This document shows, piece after piece, positions 31,481-39,487 of a stretch of DNA of 48,637 nt; positions within the stretch are counted from its first letter, which is position 1; each line of letters opens with the position of its first letter. The DNA lies in contig JAITLM010000205.1 of the NCBI GenBank assembly GCA_031277885.1, forward strand, positions 1 through 48,637. Reading direction: 5' to 3'. The notes under the pieces were generated by a model. That model was not told the DNA's origin. It ran no database searches and saw only the letters and a program-made list of their open reading frames with translations. Made by a program: the position numbers and the translations under genes. This DNA is from Microbacterium sp. GTDB lineage: Bacteria; Actinomycetota; Actinomycetes; Actinomycetales; Microbacteriaceae.

Positions 31481-32632
31481 TTATCCCACTTGCGTCCAGC
31501 GCCCGCTCTCGGCGGATGCGAGAGCAGCGTCGTAAAGGCTGTGGGTGCGTGCCGCCTCCTGCGGAGTGGCCGCGCCGAAGCGATCGCCGAGCTCTCCGAC
31601 CCGCTCCGCGAGGTACGCCGCCCACATCTGCAGGATCGCGTCGGAGAAGCCCGTCTCGAAGATCCCGCCGGTGACCGTTGGCCAGACAGACTGGCTTCCC
31701 GCCTCGAGTGCGGTCCACCCCTGCTCGCGACCGATGCCCGGCACGTCGTCGATGGTCAGCACCTCGATCCGCTTCGGATTGGAGGTGGCGAACCGTACGC
31801 CGCCGGTCTTGCCGATGACTTCGAACACCCAGGTGTTCTTGTTGCCCGGTGCGATCCGCTTGGTCTCGACAGTGAGCGGGAACCGTCCGCTCGACGTGGC
31901 CACGTCGCCCCAGACCGTCGCGTTCTCCCACGTATCGCAGACCTCGAGCTCGCCCGCGGCGCCGGGGCGCTGCGGAACGAGGTTCTGCAGCACGGCGGTC
32001 AGTGACTCCGGCTCCCATCCGAGTCGCAGCGGGACATGCCAGGCGTGCATTCCGAGGTCGTTCATGACGCCGGCGGCTCCGCAGTACTTCGCCTGTCGCT
32101 TCCAGTTGATCGGCTTGCTCTCGTCGAGATCGCTGGAGTGCAGGAAAGCGCTCCGGGCCTCGATGATCTGCCCGACGGCGCCCGAGCGAACGTAGTCGAT
32201 CGCCCGCTGGGCGCCGGGGAAGAACGGCATCTCGCTCGAACAGCGCACGAAGCTCTCAGGGTGCTCCTCCAGGGCCTGCAGGATCGCGGAGGCAGCGGCG
32301 CGGTCGATACCGAAGGGCTTCTCGGCGAGGAGATCCTTGCCGGACCGGATCACATCCGTGTACATCTGCTCGTGCAGATCGTGCCGGACAGCCACGTACA
32401 CGACGTCGACGTCCGGGTTGGCCAGCAGCTCGGCATATTGCGTCGTGAGCTGGGTGACGGTGTCGATCTGCTCGAACCAGGTGAGCGCCGCGGGGTTGAT
32501 GTCGCACACCGCGGCCAGACGAGGTCGTGCCGGATGGTCGATCAGGGCGGGCCAGCGCTGGATCGCTGCAGCGATCTCGCGCCCCATCAGGCCGCCTCCG
32601 ACGATGCCGATTCCCACGCTCTCCGCGCTCAT
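31481..32632 (-). CDS. Gfo/Idh/MocA-family oxidoreductase
   Basis: This is a 383-residue NAD(P)-dependent sugar dehydrogenase-type protein. The Rossmann start is VGIGIVGGGLMGREIAAAIQR, the conserved DVVYVAVRHDLHEQM is followed by the EKP motif in LLAEKPFGIDRAAA, and a C-terminal domain carries GAAGVMNDLGMHAWHVPLRLG (the D and H of the usual catalytic region). Likely substrates are sugars or sugar acids, and the position next to an aldolase suggests oxidation or redox isomerisation of the imported sugar. Overlaps the aldolase gene by ATGA. Confidence 0.9.
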   Translation of the reverse strand: MSAESVGIGIVGGGLMGREIAAAIQRWPALIDHPARPRLAAVCDINPAALTWFEQIDTVTQLTTQYAELLANPDVDVVYVAVRHDLHEQMYTDVIRSGKDLLAEKPFGIDRAAASAILQALEEHPESFVRCSSEMPFFPGAQRAIDYVRSGAVGQIIEARSAFLHSSDLDESKPINWKRQAKYCGAAGVMNDLGMHAWHVPLRLGWEPESLTAVLQNLVPQRPGAAGELEVCDTWENATVWGDVATSSGRFPLTVETKRIAPGNKNTWVFEVIGKTGGVRFATSNPKRIEVLTIDDVPGIGREQGWTALEAGSQSVWPTVTGGIFETGFSDAILQMWAAYLAERVGELGDRFGAATPQEAARTHSLYDAALASAESGRWTQVG

Positions 32633-33471
32633 CGGCTTCGCTCCTGGAGGCTCGAGAGGGCAGAATCGACCGAGGCGCCGTCGTGGAGGACCCGCATCAG
32701 CGCCGCGGTGATGCCGGCCGGGTCGGGATGCTGCACGATGTTGCGTCCGTATACGATGCCGGCTGCGCCGGCGTCGAGCACGCGCGCTGTGCGCTCCAGT
32801 AGGGTGCGGTCGTCAACCCGCCCACCGCCGCGCACGAGCACCGGGACGCCGTCCGCCACCTCGATCACGCGAGAGTACGCGGACAGATCGTCTGCGGGGT
32901 CCGCTTTGATGAGATCGGCCCCGAGCTCGACGGCCTGACGGACGAGCGTGACGATCTTGTCGATGTCGCCGTCGACCATGTAACCGCCTGCGGTCGAGTT
33001 GTCCTGCATGACGAGCGGTTCGATCATCAGGGGCATCGCAAAGCGCGTGGCCTCCTCTCGGAGTGCCATGATCGAGCGGATGTTGGCCTCGCGGATCTCC
33101 GGGCGGCCGGGCAGTTGCATCAGGTTCGCGCACACCGCGACCGCGTCGAGTCGCACGGCTTCTTCGATGGCGTGGGGCACGTGGTGGCTGAAGATATGGG
33201 CGTCGAGCGGGTTTCCGTAGACATTGGCGACATCGGTGCGCAGGACGAGCGACGGCTTGGCCTTGCCGGGACGGGACTGCAGCTTGTGCGCCTGTCCCAG
33301 CGTGAGCTGGATCGCGTCGGGAGCGGCGTCGAGCAGCACGTCGACGACCTTCGTCATGTTCTCGATGCCGGTGATGAAGCTCGCCTCGCCGAAGAAGCCG
33401 TGGTCCACCGCGACGTCGAGCGCACGCCCAGAGCGGGGATTGAACAGTCGATTCAGTCGATAGGGATGCAT
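32629..33471 (-). CDS. DhnA/LsrF-like class I aldolase
   Basis: This is a 280-residue TIM-barrel aldolase-type protein: SGRALDVAVDHGFFGEASF at the N-terminus, DAIQLTLGQAHKL, then MPLMIEPLVMQD and the Schiff-base Lys in ELGADLIKADPADD, with a phosphate-type GRNIVQHPDP near the end. This is the COG1830-like FBP aldolase/LsrF group. ATG 33471 has AAGGAG nine bases upstream. First gene of the minus-strand unit with the oxidoreductase, behind operator O3. It would cleave or form a phosphorylated ketose; exact substrate unknown. Confidence 0.85.
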   Translation of the reverse strand: MHPYRLNRLFNPRSGRALDVAVDHGFFGEASFITGIENMTKVVDVLLDAAPDAIQLTLGQAHKLQSRPGKAKPSLVLRTDVANVYGNPLDAHIFSHHVPHAIEEAVRLDAVAVCANLMQLPGRPEIREANIRSIMALREEATRFAMPLMIEPLVMQDNSTAGGYMVDGDIDKIVTLVRQAVELGADLIKADPADDLSAYSRVIEVADGVPVLVRGGGRVDDRTLLERTARVLDAGAAGIVYGRNIVQHPDPAGITAALMRVLHDGASVDSALSSLQERSR

Positions 33472-33526
33472 GGGCAGAGACTCCTTCTGAAGCGGATGGG
33501 GATACCCGGAGGTCACGATGTGTGCC

Positions 33527-33555
33527 AGAGTAGTGCGAAGAAACAACGTTGTCTA
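33527..33555 (-). promoter_or_regulatory. Minus-strand promoter of the aldolase unit with operator in spacer
   Basis: TAGACA (33555-33550) and TACTCT (33532-33527) on the minus strand are 17 bp apart; the operator overlaps the -35 end and lies in the spacer. This copies the arrangement at the GH130-GH2 promoter, including the shared stretch GACAACGTTGTTT. Confidence 0.5.
33543..33552. promoter_or_regulatory. LacI-type operator O3
   Basis: A perfect 10-bp palindrome ACAACGTTGT lies in the 107-bp region between the divergent aldolase and kinase-isomerase genes. It can repress both directions. Confidence 0.8.
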
Positions 33556-33578
33556 TTGCTTCGTGAAAGGAGCCCCGC

Positions 33579-35573
33579 GTGCGCAGAGTTGCGATCGCAG
33601 GACACATCTGTGTGGATCTGAGCCCCGGCCTCGACGCGCCGGCGGCAGTCGAGCCCGGTGGCCTGGTCGATGTCGGCGCGCTGACCATCGGGGTCGGCGG
33701 CTGCGTCGCGAACACGGCGCGGGCGCTGGCGCGGCTCGGACATCCGGTCGCGGCGTATGCGACCGTCGGTGAGGATGAGCTCGGCGACGTCGTGCGTCGC
33801 GGACTGTCGGAGTCGGATCTCATCGATGCGCATCTGCGGGTCGTGCCGTCGACGACGTCGTACTCGCTCGTGATCGAGCAGCCCGAGGTCGACCGGGTGT
33901 TCTGGCATCACCTCGGCGCCAACGCCGCCGTGGACGGCTCCGAGGTCGATCTCGATGGCATCGACCTTCTCCATGTCGGCTATCCGCCGCTCCTTCCTCG
34001 CATGATCGCGGACAGCGGTGCCGCACTCGAGGCTCTGTTGCGTGCTGCGCGGGCAGCCGGCGCGACCACGTCGGTCGACCTCGCCGTCGTGGATCCGGCT
34101 TCGGCTGCGGGCGCTGTGGACTGGCGCTCGCTGCTGCGCTCCCTCGCGCCGGGCATCGACATCCTCAGCCCGAGCCTGGATGACCTCACCTCGGCATTCG
34201 GTCTGCCTCGCGCGCAGGATCTCGCTCTCGCCGAACGGCTCGGCGATGAGCTGATCTCCTGGGGGGTCGGCGTCGTCGCGATCTCGTGCGGTGCCGAGGG
34301 TCTCGTCCTCCGCGTCGCGGGCGAGGAGAGACTGCGCCGTGCCGGGCGCGCGCTCGCGCCATCCGCGCAGGAATGGGCCGATGCCGCATTGCGCGGCCCG
34401 AGCACGCCGCTCGGAGTGCTGCGCACCACCAATGGCGCCGGCGATGCGTCGACCGCCGGGCTTCTGTACGCGATCTCTCAGGGAATGGGTCCTACGGCCG
34501 CGCTGCAGGTGGCCGCGGCCAGTTCTGCCGCACACATCTCGGAGATGGAGCGGGAGGAGACCGCGTTCGACTCTGATGCGCATCGTCCTTGGCTGCTCGA
34601 GACGAACCGGCCGCCCGCGCGCTTCTACCGCGGAGGAGCGCGGATCGCCGCGTTCCGCGGGCTTGCGGACAGCCCGGAGTACACCCCGGAGGACTGGGTG
34701 GGATCGACCGTGCCGGTGCGCGGGCAGGCGGACCACGGGCGCACCGTTCTCCCGAACGGTCGCGTGCTCGACGAAGCGGTGCATGCGGCGCCTCGGGAAT
34801 GGCTCGGGCACGCGCACGTCGACCGCTTCGGCGCCGACCCCCGGCTGCTCGTGAAGCTCCTCGATGCGGGGCAGCGCCTGCCCGCTCACGTGCATCCCGA
34901 TGGTGACTTCGCGCGCAGCGTCGTCGGAGCAGCGCACGGCAAGGCCGAGGCCTGGCACATACTCGAGGGCGGGAGCGTCTATCTCGGTTTCATCCAGTAC
35001 GTGGATCGCCCCCGACTCGTGGAGCTGGTCCGAATGCAGGACACCGCCGCCCTCCTGGATCTGATGCACCGGATCGACGTGGCGCCGGGCGATCGTATCT
35101 TCGTCCCGCCCGGCGTCGTCCATGCGATCGGGGAGGGGGTCCTGCTCGTGGAGGTGCAGGAGCCCGAGGACCTGTCCATCCTTCTCGAGTGGCGCGACTT
35201 CGCGATCGACGGGGAGCGTGACGGGCATCTGGGACTGGGGTTCGACCGCGCCCTCGATGCCGTGGATCGATGCGCGCTCTCAGATGCGGCGTTGGGGCGA
35301 CTGGTCCGTCGAGCCGATGAAGGATCAGGATCCGGATTGCCCGAGGATGCAGATTCCTACTTCCGGCTCGAGGAGATCCGGGTGCGCGATGAGCTCGAGC
35401 TCGAAGACGGGTTCGCCGTCCTCGTTGTCGTCGAGGGTGCTGTCGCAATCGGCTCGTTCGGCAACCCTGACCTTGCTCTGCGATCCGGTGGCACGGCATT
35501 GATCCCCGCCGGAGTCCGGCGCACGACTCTGCGCGGCGCCGGCACCGTCATCGTGGCGAGGCCGCCGCGATGA
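33579..35573 (+). CDS. Fused PfkB-type sugar kinase and class I mannose-6-phosphate isomerase
   Basis: This is a 664-residue fusion. Residues 1-345 form a ribokinase/PfkB kinase: RVAIAGHICVDLSPG, GVGGCVANTARALARLGHPV, and the anion-hole/catalytic TTNGAGDASTAG (D289). Residues about 346-664 are a class I phosphomannose isomerase cupin, with metal ligands H437 and H439 in LPAHVHPD (His for the common Gln in QxH), E457 in GKAEAW, and H515 in PPGVVHAIGEG. It lacks a signal. GTG 33579 has GAAAGGAG upstream. One protein could do isomerisation and phosphorylation in sequence. No frameshift evidence; the frame is continuous. Confidence 0.88.
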   Translation: MRRVAIAGHICVDLSPGLDAPAAVEPGGLVDVGALTIGVGGCVANTARALARLGHPVAAYATVGEDELGDVVRRGLSESDLIDAHLRVVPSTTSYSLVIEQPEVDRVFWHHLGANAAVDGSEVDLDGIDLLHVGYPPLLPRMIADSGAALEALLRAARAAGATTSVDLAVVDPASAAGAVDWRSLLRSLAPGIDILSPSLDDLTSAFGLPRAQDLALAERLGDELISWGVGVVAISCGAEGLVLRVAGEERLRRAGRALAPSAQEWADAALRGPSTPLGVLRTTNGAGDASTAGLLYAISQGMGPTAALQVAAASSAAHISEMEREETAFDSDAHRPWLLETNRPPARFYRGGARIAAFRGLADSPEYTPEDWVGSTVPVRGQADHGRTVLPNGRVLDEAVHAAPREWLGHAHVDRFGADPRLLVKLLDAGQRLPAHVHPDGDFARSVVGAAHGKAEAWHILEGGSVYLGFIQYVDRPRLVELVRMQDTAALLDLMHRIDVAPGDRIFVPPGVVHAIGEGVLLVEVQEPEDLSILLEWRDFAIDGERDGHLGLGFDRALDAVDRCALSDAALGRLVRRADEGSGSGLPEDADSYFRLEEIRVRDELELEDGFAVLVVVEGAVAIGSFGNPDLALRSGGTALIPAGVRRTTLRGAGTVIVARPPR

Positions 35574-36565
35574 CGGACGAGTTCTCTCCCTCCGCATTGC
35601 GGGGCGCAGGACTTCTCGCGCAGGACAACGTCGTCGCGGGGGTCGTCGAGCGGTTCGGAACCCCGGGCTCGGGCGACCACCCCAGGGTGTTCGATGCGAC
35701 GGTCGCCGGAGCACTTCGATTCGAGGTGCTCCCGGCGCGGGGCTTCGATATCGGAAGGGCGGACTTCGCCGGTCTGCCCCTCGGGTGGGTGTCTCCTCTG
35801 AGCGACGCGCGGGCGCTGGATCGGCCAGCCGGTCGTGCGTGGATCGATCGATTCATCGGCGGATTGGTCTCCACGTGCGGACTGCTGAACATCGGGGATG
35901 CCGAGGGAGATCTTCCCATGCACGGCGATATCGGTCACCGGCCGGCGTCGAACGTTCAGGTGGAACCGTCTCGAGGGCGACCACTCGTCCGGCTCAGCGC
36001 CGATGTCGATGCCGCCTCCGTCTTCGGCCCGTCCCTCCGGCTCGAGCGGACGATCACAAGCGGCCTGCAGGAGGACGGTGCCGCGTTCCTGCGCATCGAC
36101 GATCGGGTCGTCAACATCGGGGCGGTCGTGGCACCCGTCCGTATTCTGTACCACGTGAATCTCGGGGCTCCCGCGGTACTCCCGGGCACACGGGTGGCCG
36201 TGGACGCCCGGCGGCACATCTTCCGTCGCCGGATCGCCGAGGTGCCTGAGTGGAGCCGCATGCCCGATCCGACCGCCGGCATCGCCGAGGCGGTGGTCTT
36301 GCACGACGGGCTCGGCCGCACGGAGGACGGGTGGAGCCGTTGCGCGGTCAGCGGAGGGCTGTTCGAGGTTGAGGTCGGCTGGCGTGCGGAGACGCTTCCC
36401 TTTCTCCATCAGTGGGTCCTCCCCGGTCGCGGCAGGTGGGCGCTCGGGATCGAGCCGTCGTCGCATGCCCTCTTCGGCGGCGAGCCCGAGCCGGTCGACG
36501 GGGACCTCGCTCCGGGGGAGGAACGCAGGTTCGAGCTGGTCATCGCCGTGCGCCAAGGCGCCTGA
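35570..36565 (+). CDS. DUF4432 mutarotase-like protein
   Basis: This is a 331-residue protein of the aldose-1-epimerase-like DUF4432 family: FEVLPARGFDIGRADFAGLPLGWVSP, then RFIGGLVSTCGLLNIGDAEGDLPMHGDIGHRPA, and the later VVNIGAVVAPVRILYHVNLGAP with an H and acid pattern, ending GRWALGIEPSSHALFG. Members have the galactose mutarotase sandwich and are found in sugar loci, probably opening, anomerising or epimerising a substrate. Coupled to the fusion gene by ATGA, so its product belongs to the same pathway. Confidence 0.85.
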   Translation: MTDEFSPSALRGAGLLAQDNVVAGVVERFGTPGSGDHPRVFDATVAGALRFEVLPARGFDIGRADFAGLPLGWVSPLSDARALDRPAGRAWIDRFIGGLVSTCGLLNIGDAEGDLPMHGDIGHRPASNVQVEPSRGRPLVRLSADVDAASVFGPSLRLERTITSGLQEDGAAFLRIDDRVVNIGAVVAPVRILYHVNLGAPAVLPGTRVAVDARRHIFRRRIAEVPEWSRMPDPTAGIAEAVVLHDGLGRTEDGWSRCAVSGGLFEVEVGWRAETLPFLHQWVLPGRGRWALGIEPSSHALFGGEPEPVDGDLAPGEERRFELVIAVRQGA

Positions 36566-36642
36566 GTCGGCGCGGTAGGGGGCCATCGCTCAAACGGAAC
36601 CCACTCTTGCCTTCGTGCCGAGCGTCGGGCATCCTCGTTAAG

Positions 36643-36652
36643 ACAACGTTAT
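36643..36652. promoter_or_regulatory. LacI-type operator O4 (one mismatch)
   Basis: ACAACGTTAT is flanked by G and C, so GACAACGTTATC keeps five of six dyad pairs. It lies 20 bp before the Tat-exported enzyme gene and extends the LacI regulon to the secreted gene. Confidence 0.65.
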
Positions 36653-36672
36653 CTCAATGAGGAGGAGCGCAG

Positions 36673-38712
36673 ATGGGCAAGGCATTCACCCGACGGGCAT
36701 TCATCGCCGGAACCGCATCGCTGGGAGTGCTCGGAGCCTTCGCTGCGCAGCGACCGCTCGCCGCACATGCCGCGACTATGTCGGTCAGCTTCGACGACTA
36801 CGACCTTCACCGGTACGGCCATCTCAATTGGCAGCTCCTCGCCGCGCGCTCCGTCGATTCCTCGGGAAATGTGACCGGCTTCACCTACGGATCGGGCAAT
36901 GCTCCCGGCCAGCGCCCGGATCAGCACGGAGTGACCTGGCCGCTCCCGTCCTACTACGACGCGACCCTCGGGAGCGGGGGCTACGCGGCGGTGTCGGCGT
37001 GGCCGATGCAGGCGCTGGCTCTGTATGCGACGGCGAAGCCGGAATGGGAGACCAATGGGTGGAACATCTACCAGGACATGGCGGAGGGAGCCGCCTGCGT
37101 CGATGATGCCGCGCGCGCGGCGATCGCTCTCGCCACGGACTACCTCCGCAACGGCAGCGTCGCGTCCCTCGCGGCCGCGAAAGCGCTCCTGACCTTCACC
37201 TGTCACCTCACCACGATGGAAGGCAAGGTCTACAACTTCGCGTGGCTCGATGCGCCCTCCACGTACACGTGGGATCCCGCTGTCCAGGGGCAGAATGCGC
37301 ACTACATGTACCGCACGGAATTCAATCGCCGCACGGCGTATCCGCCTTCGCCAGGAGGCAGCCGTGCGCTGTGGATGCAATCGAGGCCCGGTGCGTGCGA
37401 TCCGGCCGATCCGGCGATCATCACCAGCGGCGGGGCCCCTGTTCCCGCGCCTCCGTTCGTCTCCCATCCGGCCTATTCGGTCTACATGGACGACCTCGTC
37501 GCGACTGACGGCAGCGATGTGGCGGCCGTCTATGACGGCCCGCTCTACTCCGATGCGACGAGCGGGTCCACGTCCTCCCTGGCGAGCATCAAGAAGGATT
37601 GGACCACCAGCACTCACAACCTCGGCGCCAAGGACGCACGTCAGCTCTGGGCGCTCGCCATGGGCCTCCAGATGATGCAGAAGGTGAAGGTGAACAGCCC
37701 GGGGGGCGTCTTCAGCGCCGACGACGGATACTTCGCGGCATTCCTGGAGAACCACCTGAACCGGGTTCTCACGAATTGCCTCCAATACGACATGGGCACC
37801 CTCGACACGCGCCTGGCGAGCTTCTTCCTCGCCGGGCTGAGCGAGTACTTCCGCATCCGTTGGGTCGGGGCCGGGTTCGGGACATACTCGAGCCGGGCCG
37901 TCACGACGACGGGCCACGACGGGCCGCCCTCCCAATCCGCGGTGTACGCGAAGATCGATCAGGCCATCGATCGCGTTGTCGCGACTCAGTTCGCCGGAGC
38001 GACCGGTGATTGGCGCAACGGCATCTTCATCGACGACGTCACGGGCGGAGACTGGCAGGCTTGGGGTCAGGTCCAGATGTACGCGCTGGCGCGCGCCTAC
38101 CGGCTCAAGCGCGACCTGGGCCAGACGGACGCGGCGCTGGGCGGCTTTCTCGACATCATCAGCTACTCCGCGGACAACTTCTACGGCATGCAGGCCTACC
38201 ACTTCGCAGACACCGCGGGGAACAATCGGCGCACACGCGAGCGTATTCCGAGCATCACCGGCTGGGCGGCGACGTTCCACACGAATGACACCCAGATCGT
38301 CTATCACAACTCGTCCATCGTGGCGGGGCTCCTCGAACTCGCCGAGGCGTGGGGGCAGTCCGGTCGTCCGACCGCGTTGGCGAAGCGCGACAGCTACCTC
38401 GAACAGGCGCGCGCCGTCGCCTCCTGGTTCATCGGCAACAACTCCCTCGTCGACAACGCGCTGAGCACGATCTGGCCGATGTGGGCCGCTAAGGCGGCGG
38501 ACGACTCGGCATCTCCCGGGGGATCGGGGGCGTTCCTCGACGCCGTCGACGTGCATGCCGTACGGTCCAGTGGCACTTGCGCGACCTCCACACCCGCACG
38601 CAAGGCCGATGCAGGAGGCGAGTCGACAGCCGAGGGGTTGTGGGCGATGGTCCTGATCAAGGATGCGATCACGAAGTACGGGCTCTCGCCGGTGTACTCG
38701 TTCGACATCTGA
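36673..38712 (+). CDS. Tat-exported large enzyme, six-hairpin-like fold suspected
   Basis: This is a 679-residue protein with a twin-arginine signal (KAFTRRAFIAGTASLGVLGAFAAQ, ending AHA). The mature part begins MSVSFDDYDLHRYGHLNWQLLAAR and has repeated helical hairpins, e.g. GAACVDDAARAAIALATDYLRNGSVASLAAAKALLTFTCHL, QLWALAMGLQMMQKVKV, WQAWGQVQMYALARAYRLKRDLG, and SSIVAGLLELAEAWGQSG. This alternation fits an (alpha/alpha)6-toroid glycosidase or lyase, but no family-specific catalytic motif was fixed. It is likely to act outside the cell on the polymer whose fragments the importer takes up. Operator O4 precedes it; ribosome site GAGGAGCGC. Confidence 0.7.
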   Translation: MGKAFTRRAFIAGTASLGVLGAFAAQRPLAAHAATMSVSFDDYDLHRYGHLNWQLLAARSVDSSGNVTGFTYGSGNAPGQRPDQHGVTWPLPSYYDATLGSGGYAAVSAWPMQALALYATAKPEWETNGWNIYQDMAEGAACVDDAARAAIALATDYLRNGSVASLAAAKALLTFTCHLTTMEGKVYNFAWLDAPSTYTWDPAVQGQNAHYMYRTEFNRRTAYPPSPGGSRALWMQSRPGACDPADPAIITSGGAPVPAPPFVSHPAYSVYMDDLVATDGSDVAAVYDGPLYSDATSGSTSSLASIKKDWTTSTHNLGAKDARQLWALAMGLQMMQKVKVNSPGGVFSADDGYFAAFLENHLNRVLTNCLQYDMGTLDTRLASFFLAGLSEYFRIRWVGAGFGTYSSRAVTTTGHDGPPSQSAVYAKIDQAIDRVVATQFAGATGDWRNGIFIDDVTGGDWQAWGQVQMYALARAYRLKRDLGQTDAALGGFLDIISYSADNFYGMQAYHFADTAGNNRRTRERIPSITGWAATFHTNDTQIVYHNSSIVAGLLELAEAWGQSGRPTALAKRDSYLEQARAVASWFIGNNSLVDNALSTIWPMWAAKAADDSASPGGSGAFLDAVDVHAVRSSGTCATSTPARKADAGGESTAEGLWAMVLIKDAITKYGLSPVYSFDI

Positions 38713-38758
38713 TCGATGTCTCCGGACGACCTCAGGCGGACTCCGTCGCCCAGCCTCC

Positions 38759-39409
38759 TCAGTCGCTCAGCGCCTTCACCAGTCGCTCCTCCGCGGAGCC
38801 GAGGTGCTCGTGCAGGAGCCGGGAGGCGAGATCCCCGTCGCGATCGCGGACGGCGTCCAGGATCGCACGGTGCTGTGCCGCGATGTCGTGCGCGTCGAGC
38901 AGGCGGCGGTCCTGCACCTGGGCCATGCAGAGGCGCGTCTCGTCCAGCAGTGTGCGATACATCCGGGAGGTGCGCTCGCTCTCGATCCCGTCGATGAGGG
39001 CGGTGTGGAAGCGGATGTCCGGATCGACGGTCGCGGGGTCCGGTCTCGGAGGCATGGCGCTGATCTCGTCGTTCGCCGCGATGGCCGCCGCCGGGATGCG
39101 CGCGTCGGTCGCGAGCTCCCGCAGCGCCATGCTCTCCATGCGCGCACGGGTTCGATAGACGTCGCGCACCATGCCCGCGTCGATCGCGGCCACACGGGCG
39201 CTGCGATGCGCCGTGCGCACGAGGAGTCCGCTCGCGACGAGCTGCTCGATCGCCGCCTTGGCACTCGGGCGGGCGATCCCGAACTCCGCAGACACCCAGG
39301 CCTCGGTGACCGCCGCATCCCCCGCGAGCGACCCGTTCAGGATCCGTTCGCGCAGCACCCGGCTGGTCGCCTCGACGACGCCGACGATGTCCAGGGTGCG
39401 GGTGATCAT
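38759..39409 (-). CDS. GntR-family regulator (FadR/FCD type)
   Basis: This 216-residue regulator has a GntR winged helix at residues about 10-72 (ATSRVLRERILNGSLAGDAAVTEAWVSAEFGIARPSAKAAIEQLVASGLLVRTAHRSARVAA) and an all-helical FCD effector domain with ligand-pocket pattern DPDIRFHTALIDGIESERTSRMY and AAQHRAILDAVRDRDGDLASRLLHEHL. FCD regulators of this kind sense lactate, glycolate or related acids. It is divergent from the dehydrogenase with a TTGTCTGACAA site between. ATG 39409 is the start; the long upstream frame is not real. Confidence 0.92.
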   Translation of the reverse strand: MITRTLDIVGVVEATSRVLRERILNGSLAGDAAVTEAWVSAEFGIARPSAKAAIEQLVASGLLVRTAHRSARVAAIDAGMVRDVYRTRARMESMALRELATDARIPAAAIAANDEISAMPPRPDPATVDPDIRFHTALIDGIESERTSRMYRTLLDETRLCMAQVQDRRLLDAHDIAAQHRAILDAVRDRDGDLASRLLHEHLGSAEERLVKALSD

Positions 39410-39446
39410 GGCAGAAGTGTAGAAGAAACCAGCCCGGTCGGTATGC

Positions 39447-39457
39447 TTGTCTGACAA
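39447..39457. promoter_or_regulatory. GntR-type operator TTGTCTGACAA
   Basis: This 11-bp dyad fits the TNGT-N3-ACNA consensus of LldR/FadR-type GntR regulators. It lies between the divergent GntR gene and the FAD/Fe-S dehydrogenase, 30 bp before the latter's start. Confidence 0.8.
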
Positions 39458-39487
39458 TCTTGATCGCGCCGCCGCGAGGAGTTCCGC

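Noticed and set aside
31481..35573. Sulfoquinovose (sulfo-EMP) pathway, because of PfkB kinase plus class I aldolase
   Set aside because: No sulfoquinovosidase, sulfosugar exporter or sulfolactaldehyde enzyme is present, and the fused isomerase is a phosphomannose isomerase type with mannosidase-like neighbours.
33579..35573. Fusion as a sequencing error joining two genes
   Set aside because: The frame is continuous, with no stop, start or ribosome site between the domains at about 34600-34640, and the linker is normal coding sequence.
36649..38556. 635-codon minus-strand frame opposite the Tat-exported enzyme
   Set aside because: Arg-rich shadow in high-GC DNA; the opposite strand has a signal peptide, a good ribosome site and coherent folding. 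The same holds for long frames at 40343-42373, 33513-35228, 8727-10298 and 11903-13393.
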